64,000 bases of DNA from Patagioenas fasciata (Eukaryota; Chordata; Aves; Columbiformes; Columbidae): assembly GCF_037038585.1 (NCBI RefSeq), contig NC_092520.1, positions 7,828,501-7,892,500 on the forward strand. The letters are read 5' to 3'. The notes under the pieces were generated by a model. The model was given only the letters and a program-made list of their open reading frames with translations, had not been told where the DNA came from and did not search any database. The position numbers and the translations under genes are program-made. Below are positions 48,046-58,083 of the stretch, one piece after another (within the stretch, counting starts at the first letter, position 1; each line of letters begins with the position of its first letter).

Positions 48046-49080
48046 GGTGGCTTTTTAATTGCTAGTGTCAAAAAGAAACCTTGGGAATGAAATTAAAGGT
48101 GTGGGGGTGAAACTTGGAAGAGGAACACAGTAGCTTTTTGTATGTTCTGCTCCATTGCTGTTCTGGTTTTGTGCTGTCAAGTGTCACTTTGTATTTCACT
48201 TTGTATTTCAAATTAGACTTCTGCCTGCAGATTATTATGTAAATTTAAGGATTAGTTTATTCTTATTCACTTGAAAGAGACTTCAAGAAAGGAGGCACTG
48301 ACAGAACTCAGTGGCAGAGGTAGCTGTGACACCTGGATGCTTGTGTTGCTGAAGTCTTGCTGATGCCTTAAAGAATCTAAGTTACCAGGAAAAAAATAAA
48401 ATCAGCTCTTTCTGTATGCTTCTAGGATTGCACATGAAGTGTTCTTAATAAGGTTGCATTTTGTTCATGTTCATTGATACATGTCTGTATCCTCGTTAGG
48501 CCACATCAGATCTCTCCAGTGAGGAAGATGAATATGAAGATTATTTTTTGAAAGTTCCTTTATCTGTAGTTCTACATTTCTAGGATATGAAAGTCACTTC
48601 TATGATGAACGCAGCATTCAAGAAGCGGTACAGTTGGTGTTGTATTCTGTGAGGGGCAGAGGACCGTTAGTTCCAATGTACTATAAAGAATCAGGGTTAT
48701 CAAAAGTTTACTTATAAGCATTAATAGTCTTGCTCGTACATAAACCTTACTTTTAAATGCTGGAGGCCTAGAGGTCAAACTTTTAACTTTTTTTAATTCA
48801 AATGCTACTCTAAAGGATCTAAACCTGCCAATTTTAGTGATGGAAAATATGTTTGTTGGGTATTTATTCTGTAAAGTGTACTCACCTGTATCTATTAGCT
48901 TGGTTTATCTGCAAAAAGTAATTTATCTGTGATTCAGCGCCACCATTAGGAGAACGCTGGGATTCTGGCCTTGGTTTAGCTTTGCAGCACAGGAAACAGG
49001 ACTGGAATGTGGCACTTGCAGAAATGCACGCTACTACAGGAAGATATATGCATAAAATACAAAATGTATTACTTTTTTTT

Positions 49081-49086
49081 AATAAA
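49081..49086 (+). terminator. SYTL2: Candidate SYTL2 polyadenylation signal
   Basis: AATAAA about 1.04 kb after the stop, preceded by a T run. An earlier hexamer at 48395 and a later one at 50332 are alternatives. Confidence 0.4.
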
Positions 49087-51244
49087 AGCAGTCTATTAAA
49101 GCTAAATAGGAATTCGGTGTTTATGTCATCAATATAACAAAATGCAGACAGAAAACATTTCTGAAAATCAATGCACATGTATTTGCTCTGACTGTGTAGG
49201 TCTAAAAGCTGGTGAAATCTTGCACCTCAGGCAGAATGAAGAGGAGAAGGGGGCTCTTCACAGCTCCAACTCAGTTGCTTCATTTAAGTACAGAAATTTA
49301 AATACTACTTGATATCTATTACACACTATGAATGGAAAAAAGAACGGATGGTGCTATTCAACCTGCCGGGGAACCCGCTTTTTCTCTCACCACCCAGGCA
49401 GTCTGTGGAGTTTACAAAAGCCAAAAGGAGTTGTCAGTCAGGGTATCTTATTGCTTTGGGTGTTCTGGATGAGACTGGCAGCTGGTACAGATTCCGCTTT
49501 GCCAGATACATACAGAACGTTGTTCTTGTATGACTAGGGAACAACATGCGTAGTACGCTTCAGAAAAGGGATTTGTAGTTAAATGGCAGAGTATTCTTAA
49601 ATAGCCACTCCTAAAAGGGTTTGCAGGCAAGTGTCATCTAATCTGCTGTGTTCTATACTGTATCAAATGTTGGTAGTTAAACTTACCTACCATCAAAACG
49701 TTTGGTTTGTGGCAATATCGATCTCCTTGTCTTTAGGTCAAGTAAAACATCTTGTGTCTCACTGCTCTTGAACCACCCTACAGCCAGACACAGCATTTTG
49801 TCATTATCTCAAGAGACACTGCTTAATGCTACGGTAAACAGATCAAAACACAGTTTTGATTTCAAAAAGCTACCTGAACATGAGCATTTACTTGTGCACT
49901 GCGCTTGTAAGTAATTAGTGTGATTAATATGACACAGCAGTATTATGTACTCATCTAGATTAACCAAGAAACTGAGCCAAGTAACAAAAGGGGCCCTTTA
50001 GCACAAAAATTCAGTGCTCCTTCCTAATTTTTATACCTTTTTAATACCTGGAGACTAATATAGGTAAACCATAATAAACTATAAGGACAGTTGCCACCAC
50101 AGACAAAAGGAGTCATGCTTGTGCATCCACATTTATAGGCCAGCAGAGGCACTCACAGCACTGCCTTTGAGAAGTATAGTAGCACTTAACACCAGATATT
50201 TTAAAGTTATTTTTCTCATTGTTAGTCTGCCATGCAGTCTGCATCAAGCTATAGATCTTCAACTTAAAGTTTTTTCAGCTGAGCTCTAGCAGCTGTGCTG
50301 ATCTTTTTACTGTTTTACAGTTGTCATACCCAATAAAAGTCAAGGCTGTCCTGGTGGGATGGACTTCAGAGGGGAAGATGACAAACCAACCTGCTTTATT
50401 AAAGGAAAAAATACTTTGATTACCCCATGCATGCTGTAGGATTTAATTATAGAGTAGAAACAGTGCAATTTCAGCTCCTGCTAAAGGATATTGTGTTGAT
50501 TTATTAAAAGGTGCTTGAAAGGTAATGGCTACATCTAATCATGTAAACCAGCAGGAATTCTGAATTGAAAATATCTAACTGAAGTAATGCAAAATTTACT
50601 TTTTAAAAAAGTTATTGGTATTTGATATTCCTTTGAATGTGGTTCACATAATAAATACAGCTTTCCAGAAAATTCATAGTCATTCCTCTCTACAGTAGTA
50701 TGTTCCAGATTGATTATATGTTGATAGAGAAATGCAAGTGTATGAACCTGATTAGGGCAAAAAGTTTCAAGAAAAGTAGTTTCTTTGCTCCACAGTCAAA
50801 AGGAAAGGTTTTAGTCATCTATAACCATCTTAGTAACTAAGTTAACCATCTATAACCAAACATAGTTAGTTACTAAGGGGCAGTTTGATAAATTAATAGC
50901 TGTGCTTTGGTTCTTAATTCTGGTTCACTGTTACGACGAAGCAGCCATGCTCCTAGAATGTCTTTATGTATAAAGAGAAATGAAGGGGAGAAACACAAGG
51001 CTTCCCCGCTTCTTTTTTTTCTCTTTCACTTTACCTGCTCATCTTTGGCTTTAGCCCAGATTGGGTTTTTTTGGGGGTACATGTAAGTGTATACGTGCCT
51101 GTATGTGTTCCAAATAACACCATTTTCAATTCCAATAAACCAGGTGTTCTGAAATTCCAGCTCTCATGTTCTGTGTTCTGCAACTTCTCATTCCTGTTTC
51201 TGCCTCCTATTTCTACAAGGAAGGCTGCAAACCTGAGCCGCTGT

Positions 51245-51290
51245 GGCAACTATTCTATGAAATCCTTTTCCATTCTATGATTCTATGAAC
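51245..51290 (+). mobile_element. Possible CR1 3' tail remnant
   Basis: Only the CR1 terminal words (CCATTCTATGATTCTATGA, preceded by a degenerate copy) can be seen. It is short enough to be fortuitous. Confidence 0.4.
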
Positions 51291-52934
51291 TCACATCCCT
51301 CTCATTTTACCCATTTCGAAAGATCCGGTACTTGCCTTGTTTGCTTTGTATCCTTCACCCACATCACTTGCTCTACTTTGCTTTGTATCCCTTTCCAGTG
51401 GAGTCAAAAAACATGCACCAACTTTTTCCTCCCAGCTGCATTCATTTTTTCCTTTTCAATCCTATTTTCATTAACTGCCCTTGCCCTAAACAACCGGCAA
51501 CTTTATCCAGCAAGAATAAATACCCAGATTTGGTAAGTGGACCTTCAGCATGTTCTGAGAAGGTCAGAGCCTGCTCTTGGGATCTCCTCTGGCACAAGCC
51601 AAAACAGAGGCATTCTTCAGACTTGTGGAAATCCTCTTTCCTTTCCCAAATCTGGGCACTTTTGGAGTGTCAGCAGTGTGTATTTGTTAAAAAAGCCTCC
51701 CAGCTCTTTCAGCCACACTGCCAGATGAAGACATGAGCCCTGGGCTGACTGGATTCAGCTTCTTATCTCCATGAGACAGTAAACCCTGCAGCAAGAGTGA
51801 CAACAAAGGGTCAGGGGAAAGAAAACACCTGGTAAGAAAACACTTTCCTCCTATTAAACCCTGCTCTTCACTGTGTTTGCACTGAACAGCCTCAACCTTT
51901 CAGTCCATCCCCCTCTCCTCCGTTTTTCCAAATGTTCTGGCAGGATCCAAGGTGCAGCAGCAGGAACTGCAAAATGGCAGTAGTGTCCCAACTAATGGTC
52001 ACCGCTGCACAACTCTGAAATGTTCCATGCTTCACAGGCACAAATTTCTTTTGGCGACACATTACTTTTCATCCTTCCTTTAAGCTGGCTCCTTCCCACA
52101 TCTTATCTTCATCTCCAGTCAAAGCCCAGGAATTCACAAAACACTGTTATCAACACGCTGTTTAATGTGCTGCGTAGTTCCAGATCTGTGTCTAAATCAA
52201 GAACTCATAGATCAGTTTTAGGCTGTTCATGTGTCTTGGTGGCACATTGCATTACTAAGCACCAACAACCATTCTGGAGCCAATGTAATCCAAATATTTC
52301 CCTTATTTTCTCATGAGGAACCAGACTTTTAAAACTACATACCTAAAATAATGCAGCAAATCAGTGTCAAAACTTAAATGATGAACCACTTCTCCAGGCA
52401 CAAAGTCTTTGCATCCCAGGGTATTCAGTAATTATTAGCATTGTATAGATCTTTTATTCATAAATCTCTAAGCAAGGGATAAAGCTATTCAGTTATTTTT
52501 ATGGAACAATATACTATTAAAATTTTATAAGTCAATTAGAAGTTGATGTAACCCTCCATGTTTTAATTTCATTTATAATACCAAATCTGTAGGAGAAAAT
52601 AAAGGCAGAGGAAAACGATTGCTTAAGGAATTATTTACAGCTTTATCACTTGCAAGCTTTTTACCTAAATATAATAGTACTTCTTGTAGCTACAACAACA
52701 GTGCTTTGAGAAGAATAATTAGCAAAGCTACTAATCAGCAAATGAATAGGCTTGCATAAATACTAAGCCACAATTCTTTGCGTTTGCATTCTCTGGACTT
52801 CCAGAAGAACTCCTGCAGCTTCTGGCAGTGGTGGTGGCCACGTAACCATTGGGTACTGTTTAATTATGCTGAATGTCACTAAAAAAGCAATCACTGTAAA
52901 ATTTTGTCTCATCTTTGCGTGAGACAGGGGCTCC

Positions 52935-54002
52935 GTGGCTCAGGATGAGAGAGAGGTGGGGATGGCCAACCCCAGAAGTGACTCAGAGATGGGCCAAGAC
53001 ATGGAAGATCTGACAAAAGGCCTGAAGGAACTCTCTGAGAGCCCCAAAGAGAAGAGCGAGAGGGCTCTGCTGCATTCACACCTGGAACAGCAGCATTATC
53101 TCATCTGTATACCAAAGAAAAAAGCAGACAACACATGCAAATGCTGCAGAGGCCTGGAGCAGCTCAACGTGGAGCTGCACAACCCGAGGACAGAAGATGC
53201 TGTGAAAATGAAAAGCCAGACGCAATGGATTCAGTATTTGGAGAAGCGCTTCATGGATCTGGCCAAAAACCAAGAACAAATGATCCAGTTGAAGACTGAA
53301 CACAGAAAACCGTATATGCAGCTGTGAGAGGAGAATAAGCGCCTGCGGCAGGAGAATGAAATGCTTTTCAGCCACGCTGGGAGGGAGAAGGAAGCCAAAG
53401 TGCTCCAGCTTGCTGCTCAGCCCAGAAAGCTCTTGCAGCAGGTTGAGTCCTTACAGAAAAAAATGTGCTTACGAGAGTCGCAGAGCCCAGGAGTGAGAAA
53501 AGGAGCTGCTGGAAGCTCAGAGCCAGAAAGCAAGTGCCTAATGGCTGGGACGTCGATTTCCTAAAAAAACAGGTGCAAAACCTACAAGAGAAGCACCAAC
53601 AAACTCTTGCATGGGTTGAACAGACATAAAGTCAGCAGAGGGCTTGGGGCAGCAAGCTGCAGGCCAAGCTGGAGAGGGCGAACAAGAGCGACTCTTAAGC
53701 CTGGCCATGGAGAGGGGCAAGGCTCTGCAAGATAAGCACTGGGAAATTCGGCAGCTGTGGAAGAAGCTGGAGACGGCAGAAAGCCGGCAGAAAGCCAGCA
53801 GAAAGCAGGAAAGCGCCTCGTGACAGAGGCAGCAGCAGCGGACAATGATCCGAAGGTCCAAGAGCTCCAACAATAGCTGGAAAGCAGTAAGCGGGCTCAC
53901 CATGAGCTCTCGCTGCAGTTTGATGCTTACAGCAAGCACAGCACAGGTTTACTGACTAAAGAAAAAGCGCTGAACGTCAAACTCTGTCATTTTATTGCAT
54001 AA
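52935..54002 (+). pseudogene. CCDC89: CCDC89 (coiled-coil domain protein 89) pseudogene
   Basis: CCDC89 is a single-exon, mainly testis-expressed coiled-coil gene that lies between SYTL2 and CREBZF in mammals. Recognisable family blocks occur here in order: ERALLHSHLEQQHYLICIPK, LEKRFMDLAKNQEQMIQLKT, EENKRLRQENEMLF with EAKVLQLAAQP, then in other frames EKELLEAQSQ, MERGKALQDKHWEIRQLWKK, KVQELQQ and LTKEKALNVKLCHF. The frame is broken by TGA at 53325, TGA at 53494, TAA at 53627 and TAG at 53874, with frameshifts between about 53475 and 53850. The longest intact piece begins with GTG, not ATG (52935-53327, 130 codons). No intron or poly-A tail is seen, and the position is syntenic. It is therefore a decayed original gene, not a processed copy. 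A truncated functional product cannot be fully excluded. Confidence 0.8.
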
Positions 54003-56501
54003 CTGCAGCTTTCTCTTCTGTTCTCGGCTCGGCAGGTGCCCCTATCACAACACACCACTGTGTTTTGTTCCTCTCCATGAGACCGTGTCACGGAGGCACC
54101 CCGAATTTAGTTTCAACAGACAACAGGGTCCAAAACAAACTTTTATTCAGTAAAGAAAGTGCAGCAGATTAACTGGTCGGAAGACGGGATTTTAGCTCTC
54201 CAATAGTGACATAAATAGAGGTTTGAGTATCAGTCGAGTTAATTATTAAAGGTGCAGCAAATGATAACAATGGAGATCCACGGTGTGCATACACATGACT
54301 CACCGAAAACAACGCCAGAGCCGTCCCTGACTCTGGGAAAAGTATACACTTGCCTGAATCTGGCAAGGAATTATTAAAGAAAATACACGTGCTTATATTT
54401 AAGCACGGAATAAGCACCCGCAATCCTGCGAGGAATTATTAAAGAAAATTTTATCACTCACCCACATGGCTCGATGGGGGGAATCCCGGTCCCAGGAGAT
54501 TACCTTAGGCAGCCATCCTGCCTAAGGGGGAGGGCTCTCGGCTGCAGACTTTGGCCCGCGCTCCAAGAGGTCTGCGCAACTGGCGGCTGGCCTCATCGGG
54601 GGTCCCGTTTATATAGCTTTGTCATATCTGATGTAGGCATTCCAGAAGGTTCTCTGCACCCCCACTCTGGCTCTGGGGTGTCCTGAAGCTTCTAAGCACC
54701 CCCACTCTGGCTGTGGGCGCTCAGTGGCTCCTTGGCACCTCTATGCGCCAACCCCCTCTCTCTCTTTACGGCCCTGATCAGCGGGTTCTGGGGTTAAAAC
54801 AAAAGAAGCTGTTACCAGCTAACATCCTCCTCCAAGGACTGTTCTGTAGCCTCTTTCTTTCTCAGACTTTTATGTAAGACCTACACTGCTAAATTTGAAC
54901 AGGGATTGTTGCACTAGTCAAACCTGCAATACGAAAGATTAGGGTGGGAAATCATAAAATTTCAATTTATTTGGTCCTAACCTCTGCTGTAACAAAGATT
55001 TTAATTTTTTAAAGTTAAAACCACATTATTTTCCAAGATGGACAAATGCTCAAACCCTGAGTCTTTTGTGTTTGATTCTCTCTTGAAGTTCAACAGAGGT
55101 TGGCCATTTAAGAGGTAACATCAAAGCTCCAAGAAAGAAATCCCACCTTGCAGTGTCTGTATCAGGAACAGTCATGATTCAGCAGCTTAACAGGTCAAAA
55201 CTAATATCACACAAGAGCTGGTGTTCAAACAAATTATTGTGTATAGTTGTCCAGTAGTCTTGTGGGTTTCTACAGTTGTTTCAGTCTTATTTAATGTTAT
55301 GTCCCTGTCCAGCTCAAATAAATTGACAGATCTTTTGAGTGATTTCAATAATCTCTGAAACAGGTTGAGGTTCTAGATGTTCCACCAGTTTGTTTTCTGG
55401 CTTTTAGGTGCTTCCTGTAAATAGCAGTGATGCACAAAACAAAAGGGTGTATGTCTGGCAGTTTTTGACAAAAATCTTCCCCTTACCTGTCAGCACTGTG
55501 GGAGAGAGGCATCCCCCTCTCTCTTGCCTTTCTCCCAGCAAAGGAGATTTTTGGCTGCTGAATTACAGCTCCTGCTCTTTAAGTCTCCAACAAAATACCC
55601 CCTGATTGGCCAAACGGCATCATCCCCCACCTGGGCTGTAGGCAGCTGCCTCGAGAGCTCTCCAGGTTCTTTCCCATGTGTATATATCATGGGGTGACTC
55701 AATGCTGTGCCCAGTTGTTCAGGCAGCTCTCAGTTCTGAGCGTCTACGAAGCAGCAGCACCATCTCAAACTTCGTAACTCAAACCCCGTGCTCAGAAATG
55801 GTCAGAAGATCCTGCAGCTTGCAACAAGTTCATTTGAAGGACTTAACGAAGCTGACATGGTTTCTAAGGAAGTAGTAACTATCAATAGACTTGTCTTCTG
55901 AACTACTCCGGACTCTTCTTGAACCCCAACAGCGCCAGATGAGTAGTTCTGCTCCACTCCATCCTGCATGACAAACCACAGCCTTTCCTTTGACCTGGCT
56001 CCTGTAAGTGTTGTTCCACACCAGTTTTATGGAGCACAGCCTCCTGTTTTTCGGCTGCCTTTTTTCCCCTGACGGGCCCACCCTGCATGCATGTTGAATT
56101 AATCTAAATGCAGGCATCTGCAGTGTCAACAGCAACTGACCCAGGCTATGTACTAGGCCCGTGTTCTGAGAGGAAGGAACACAGTAGGACTCGAGTTGGC
56201 TGCTCTAATTGTTAATAGTTCATAGGAAGTGAGGAGTGCCCATTTTCCTCTGGTGACTACACCACCGTCTAAAACCAGGTACCCAAACAGTCTAAATCTG
56301 GGCTGGGGTCACCCAGTCACTGGGACAGAACAGCCCCACGCATTTCCAGCCCAGCCCCTGCTGCCCTCAGGCGGGAAAATCCCCAGCCAGCCTCATGGGG
56401 CATCCCTGTTCCCTGGCTGCATCTGTGGGTGAGAGACCCCAACACCTCATCTCCCGCTCACACACCTCCCCACATACACTCCTCACCCCCCACACCCTCA
56501 C
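54003..56501. other. Intergenic DNA between CCDC89 remnant and CREBZF
   Basis: Holds the probable LTR (about 54086-54834). The rest, 54835-56501, shows no exon or repeat I can name. It becomes C-rich toward 56400. Confidence 0.75.
54086..54834 (-). mobile_element. Probable solo LTR of an endogenous retrovirus, minus strand
   Basis: Read on the minus strand, the block starts TGTTAGC and ends GTGACA (TG...CA). It has a TATATAA box at about 54608-54616 and an AATAAA at 54142-54147 close to the far end, the order expected of U3-R-U5. It contains two internal direct repeats: GCACCCCCACTCTGGCT at 54656 and 54696, and GGAATTATTAAAGAAAAT at 54367 and 54432. No retroviral coding sequence adjoins it, hence solo. 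I did not find a clear target-site duplication, so the boundaries are provisional. Confidence 0.55.
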
Positions 56502-56920
56502 AAAATCACACAATGTCCTGAGCTGGATCCCACAAGGATCATTAAGTCCAACTCCTGTCCCTACACAGGACAACCCCACATTTCACACCATGTGTCTCAG
56601 GGTGTTGTCTTGAACACTGTCAGGCTTGGGGCCGTGACACCTCCCTGGGGAGCCTGTTCCAGTGCCCAGCACCCTCTAGGTGAAGAACCTTTTCATCATG
56701 TTCAGCCTAAACCTCCCCTGGCACATCTTCCTGCCATTCCCTCGGGTTCTGTCACTGGTCACCAGAGCGAAGAGCTCAGCCCTGCCCCTCCTCCTCCCCT
56801 TGTGAGGAAGCTGTAGCCGCCATGAGCTCTCCCCTCAGTCTCTTCTTTGCCAGGCTGAACAAACCCAGTGACTTCAGCCACTCCTCAAACGGCTTCCTCT
56901 CCAAACCCTTCACCAACTTT
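56502..56920 (-). mobile_element. CR1 LINE fragment, minus strand, next to CREBZF promoter
   Basis: On the plus strand it contains ATCACACAATGTCCTGAGCT, then CTGGGGAGCCTGTTCCAGTG, then GAACCTTTTCATCATGTTCA, then GCCAGGCTGAACAAACCCAG and TCCTCAAACGGCTTCCTCTC. These are typical reverse-strand CR1 phrases. It ends about 40 bp before the CpG-rich region of CREBZF. Confidence 0.85.
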
Positions 56921-56949
56921 TAGCCCCCGTTACATCCCCGCACATCCCC

Positions 56950-58080
56950 CTTGCCCACCCCCACAATCTCCCCTCAGCCGCCGCCGCCGTTTTCCCGCGC
57001 GCGGGCGCAGTCGCGCGGCGCCCCCTCCCCTGCCGCTCCCCCCGCTCTGAGGGCGCCGCTTCCCGACAGGCACCGCGGCGGGAGCGCCGGGCCGCAGCCT
57101 CGCGCGGCTCTCCTCAGGCTCGGTCCGGTCCCGGCCCGCCCGGTGCCGCCGCCATGCGCCACAGCCTCACCCAGCTGCTGGCGGCCTCCTCCGGCGGAGC
57201 CAGCCCCTCGGGCGCCGTCTGGCCGCTGGCCGGCGCGGGGCAGGCCCCGAGAGGGCGGGATGGCTGCGGGGAAGGGGATCCGGGCCTCGCGCGGCCCAAA
57301 CAACAGCAGCCGCCGCGGCGGGAGGCGGGCGCCCTGGAGCCGCGGCGGCAGGAGAAGGAGCCGGAGACGCCCGGGGTCCCGCTGGAGGTGTGGGAGCAAG
57401 AGGACTGGTTCCCGGGGCTGGAGCTGGGAGACCTGCTGGAGGCGGCCCGGCCGGACTGGGACCTGGACGCGGAACTGAGCGGCTGTTTCTGTGGGGAACC
57501 GGAGCCGCTGCCCCCGCCGGGCCAGAGCCAGAGGCCGGCGGCGCCCGGGCGGCGGAGCGGCGGGACCGGCAGCCGGCTGAAAGCGGCGGCGGCGGCGCGG
57601 CTGAACCGGCTGAAGAAGAAGCAGTACGTGCTGGGGCTGGAGAGCCGCCTCCAGGGCCTGGCTGCCGAGAACCGCCAGCTCCGGGACCGCAACCGCGGCC
57701 TGAGCCGCCGCTTGCGAGAGCTGGAGCGGGAGAGCAGTTACCTGCGGGCCGTGCTGGCGAACCAGAGCGCCCTGGGCCAGCTCCTCAGCCGCCTGGCCGG
57801 GATCCGCGCCGGCGGGCTGCAGCTCAGCACCAGCCTCTTCAGGGACACGGGCGGCCCCCGCCTCCAGCGGCACCTCCAGCAGCACCTCCAGCCCGCCGGC
57901 GAGAGCAGCGACCACGACTACGCCTTGCCCAGCGCCCGGCCCGCCGGCCCGGAGGAGGCGGCGGAGCCGGAGGAAGAGTGGGTGTCCCCCGGCGGGATCT
58001 GCCTCCACGTGGACCGGGATCAGGTGTCGGTGGAGTTCTGCTCCATCTGTGCTCGGCGAGCGGCGGCCTCCTTCAAAATG
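56950..58080 (+). promoter_or_regulatory. CREBZF: CpG island covering CREBZF promoter and coding exon
   Basis: G+C and CpG density rise sharply from about 56960 (CCGCCGCCGTTTTCCCGCGC) and stay high to the end of the CREBZF coding exon, in contrast to the AT-rich surroundings. No TATA box is seen upstream of the start codon. This is typical of a broadly expressed gene with an unmethylated promoter. The transcription start is probably between 57000 and 57130. Confidence 0.8.
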
Positions 58081-58083
58081 TAG
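57154..58083 (+). CDS. CREBZF: CREBZF (Zhangfei/SMILE) bZIP transcription co-regulator
   Basis: Single-exon CDS of 309 residues; the human protein is about 354. The start sits in a strong Kozak context (GCCGCCGCCATGC) and gives [12 protein letters not shown], as in mammals. An acidic region (80-110) precedes a basic region (about 142-159, [19 protein letters not shown]). A perfect heptad zipper follows with Leu at 162, 169, 176, 183, 190 and 197. As in mammalian CREBZF, the asparagine normal for bZIP DNA contact is replaced by alanine, fitting a protein that acts through partners. DHDY at 253-256 is the HCF-1 binding motif (D/E-H-x-Y). LxxLL motifs at 5-9, 91-95 and 207-211 fit its known role with nuclear receptors. 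The C terminus [20 protein letters not shown] is conserved; the human tail after KI is absent. The glycine/serine-rich segment before the bZIP is shorter than in human. Confidence 0.96.
   Translation: MRHSLTQLLAASSGGASPSGAVWPLAGAGQAPRGRDGCGEGDPGLARPKQQQPPRREAGALEPRRQEKEPETPGVPLEVWEQEDWFPGLELGDLLEAARPDWDLDAELSGCFCGEPEPLPPPGQSQRPAAPGRRSGGTGSRLKAAAAARLNRLKKKQYVLGLESRLQGLAAENRQLRDRNRGLSRRLRELERESSYLRAVLANQSALGQLLSRLAGIRAGGLQLSTSLFRDTGGPRLQRHLQQHLQPAGESSDHDYALPSARPAGPEEAAEPEEEWVSPGGICLHVDRDQVSVEFCSICARRAAASFKM

Larger units (their letters stand above)
48046..52934. other. SYTL2: SYTL2 3' UTR and intergenic DNA
   Basis: AATAAA hexamers at 48395-48400, 49081-49086 and 50332-50337 are candidate SYTL2 polyadenylation signals; which are used cannot be told. 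A CR1-like tail remnant sits near 51245-51290 (TTTTCCATTCTATGATTCTA). I see no other gene. The small ORFs, including the 134-codon one at 51332-51736, have no recognisable family. Confidence 0.6.

Noticed and set aside
51332-51736. 134-residue ORF between SYTL2 and the CCDC89 remnant
   Set aside because: No family resemblance, and overlapping ORFs in another frame of the same stretch are equally open; it looks random.
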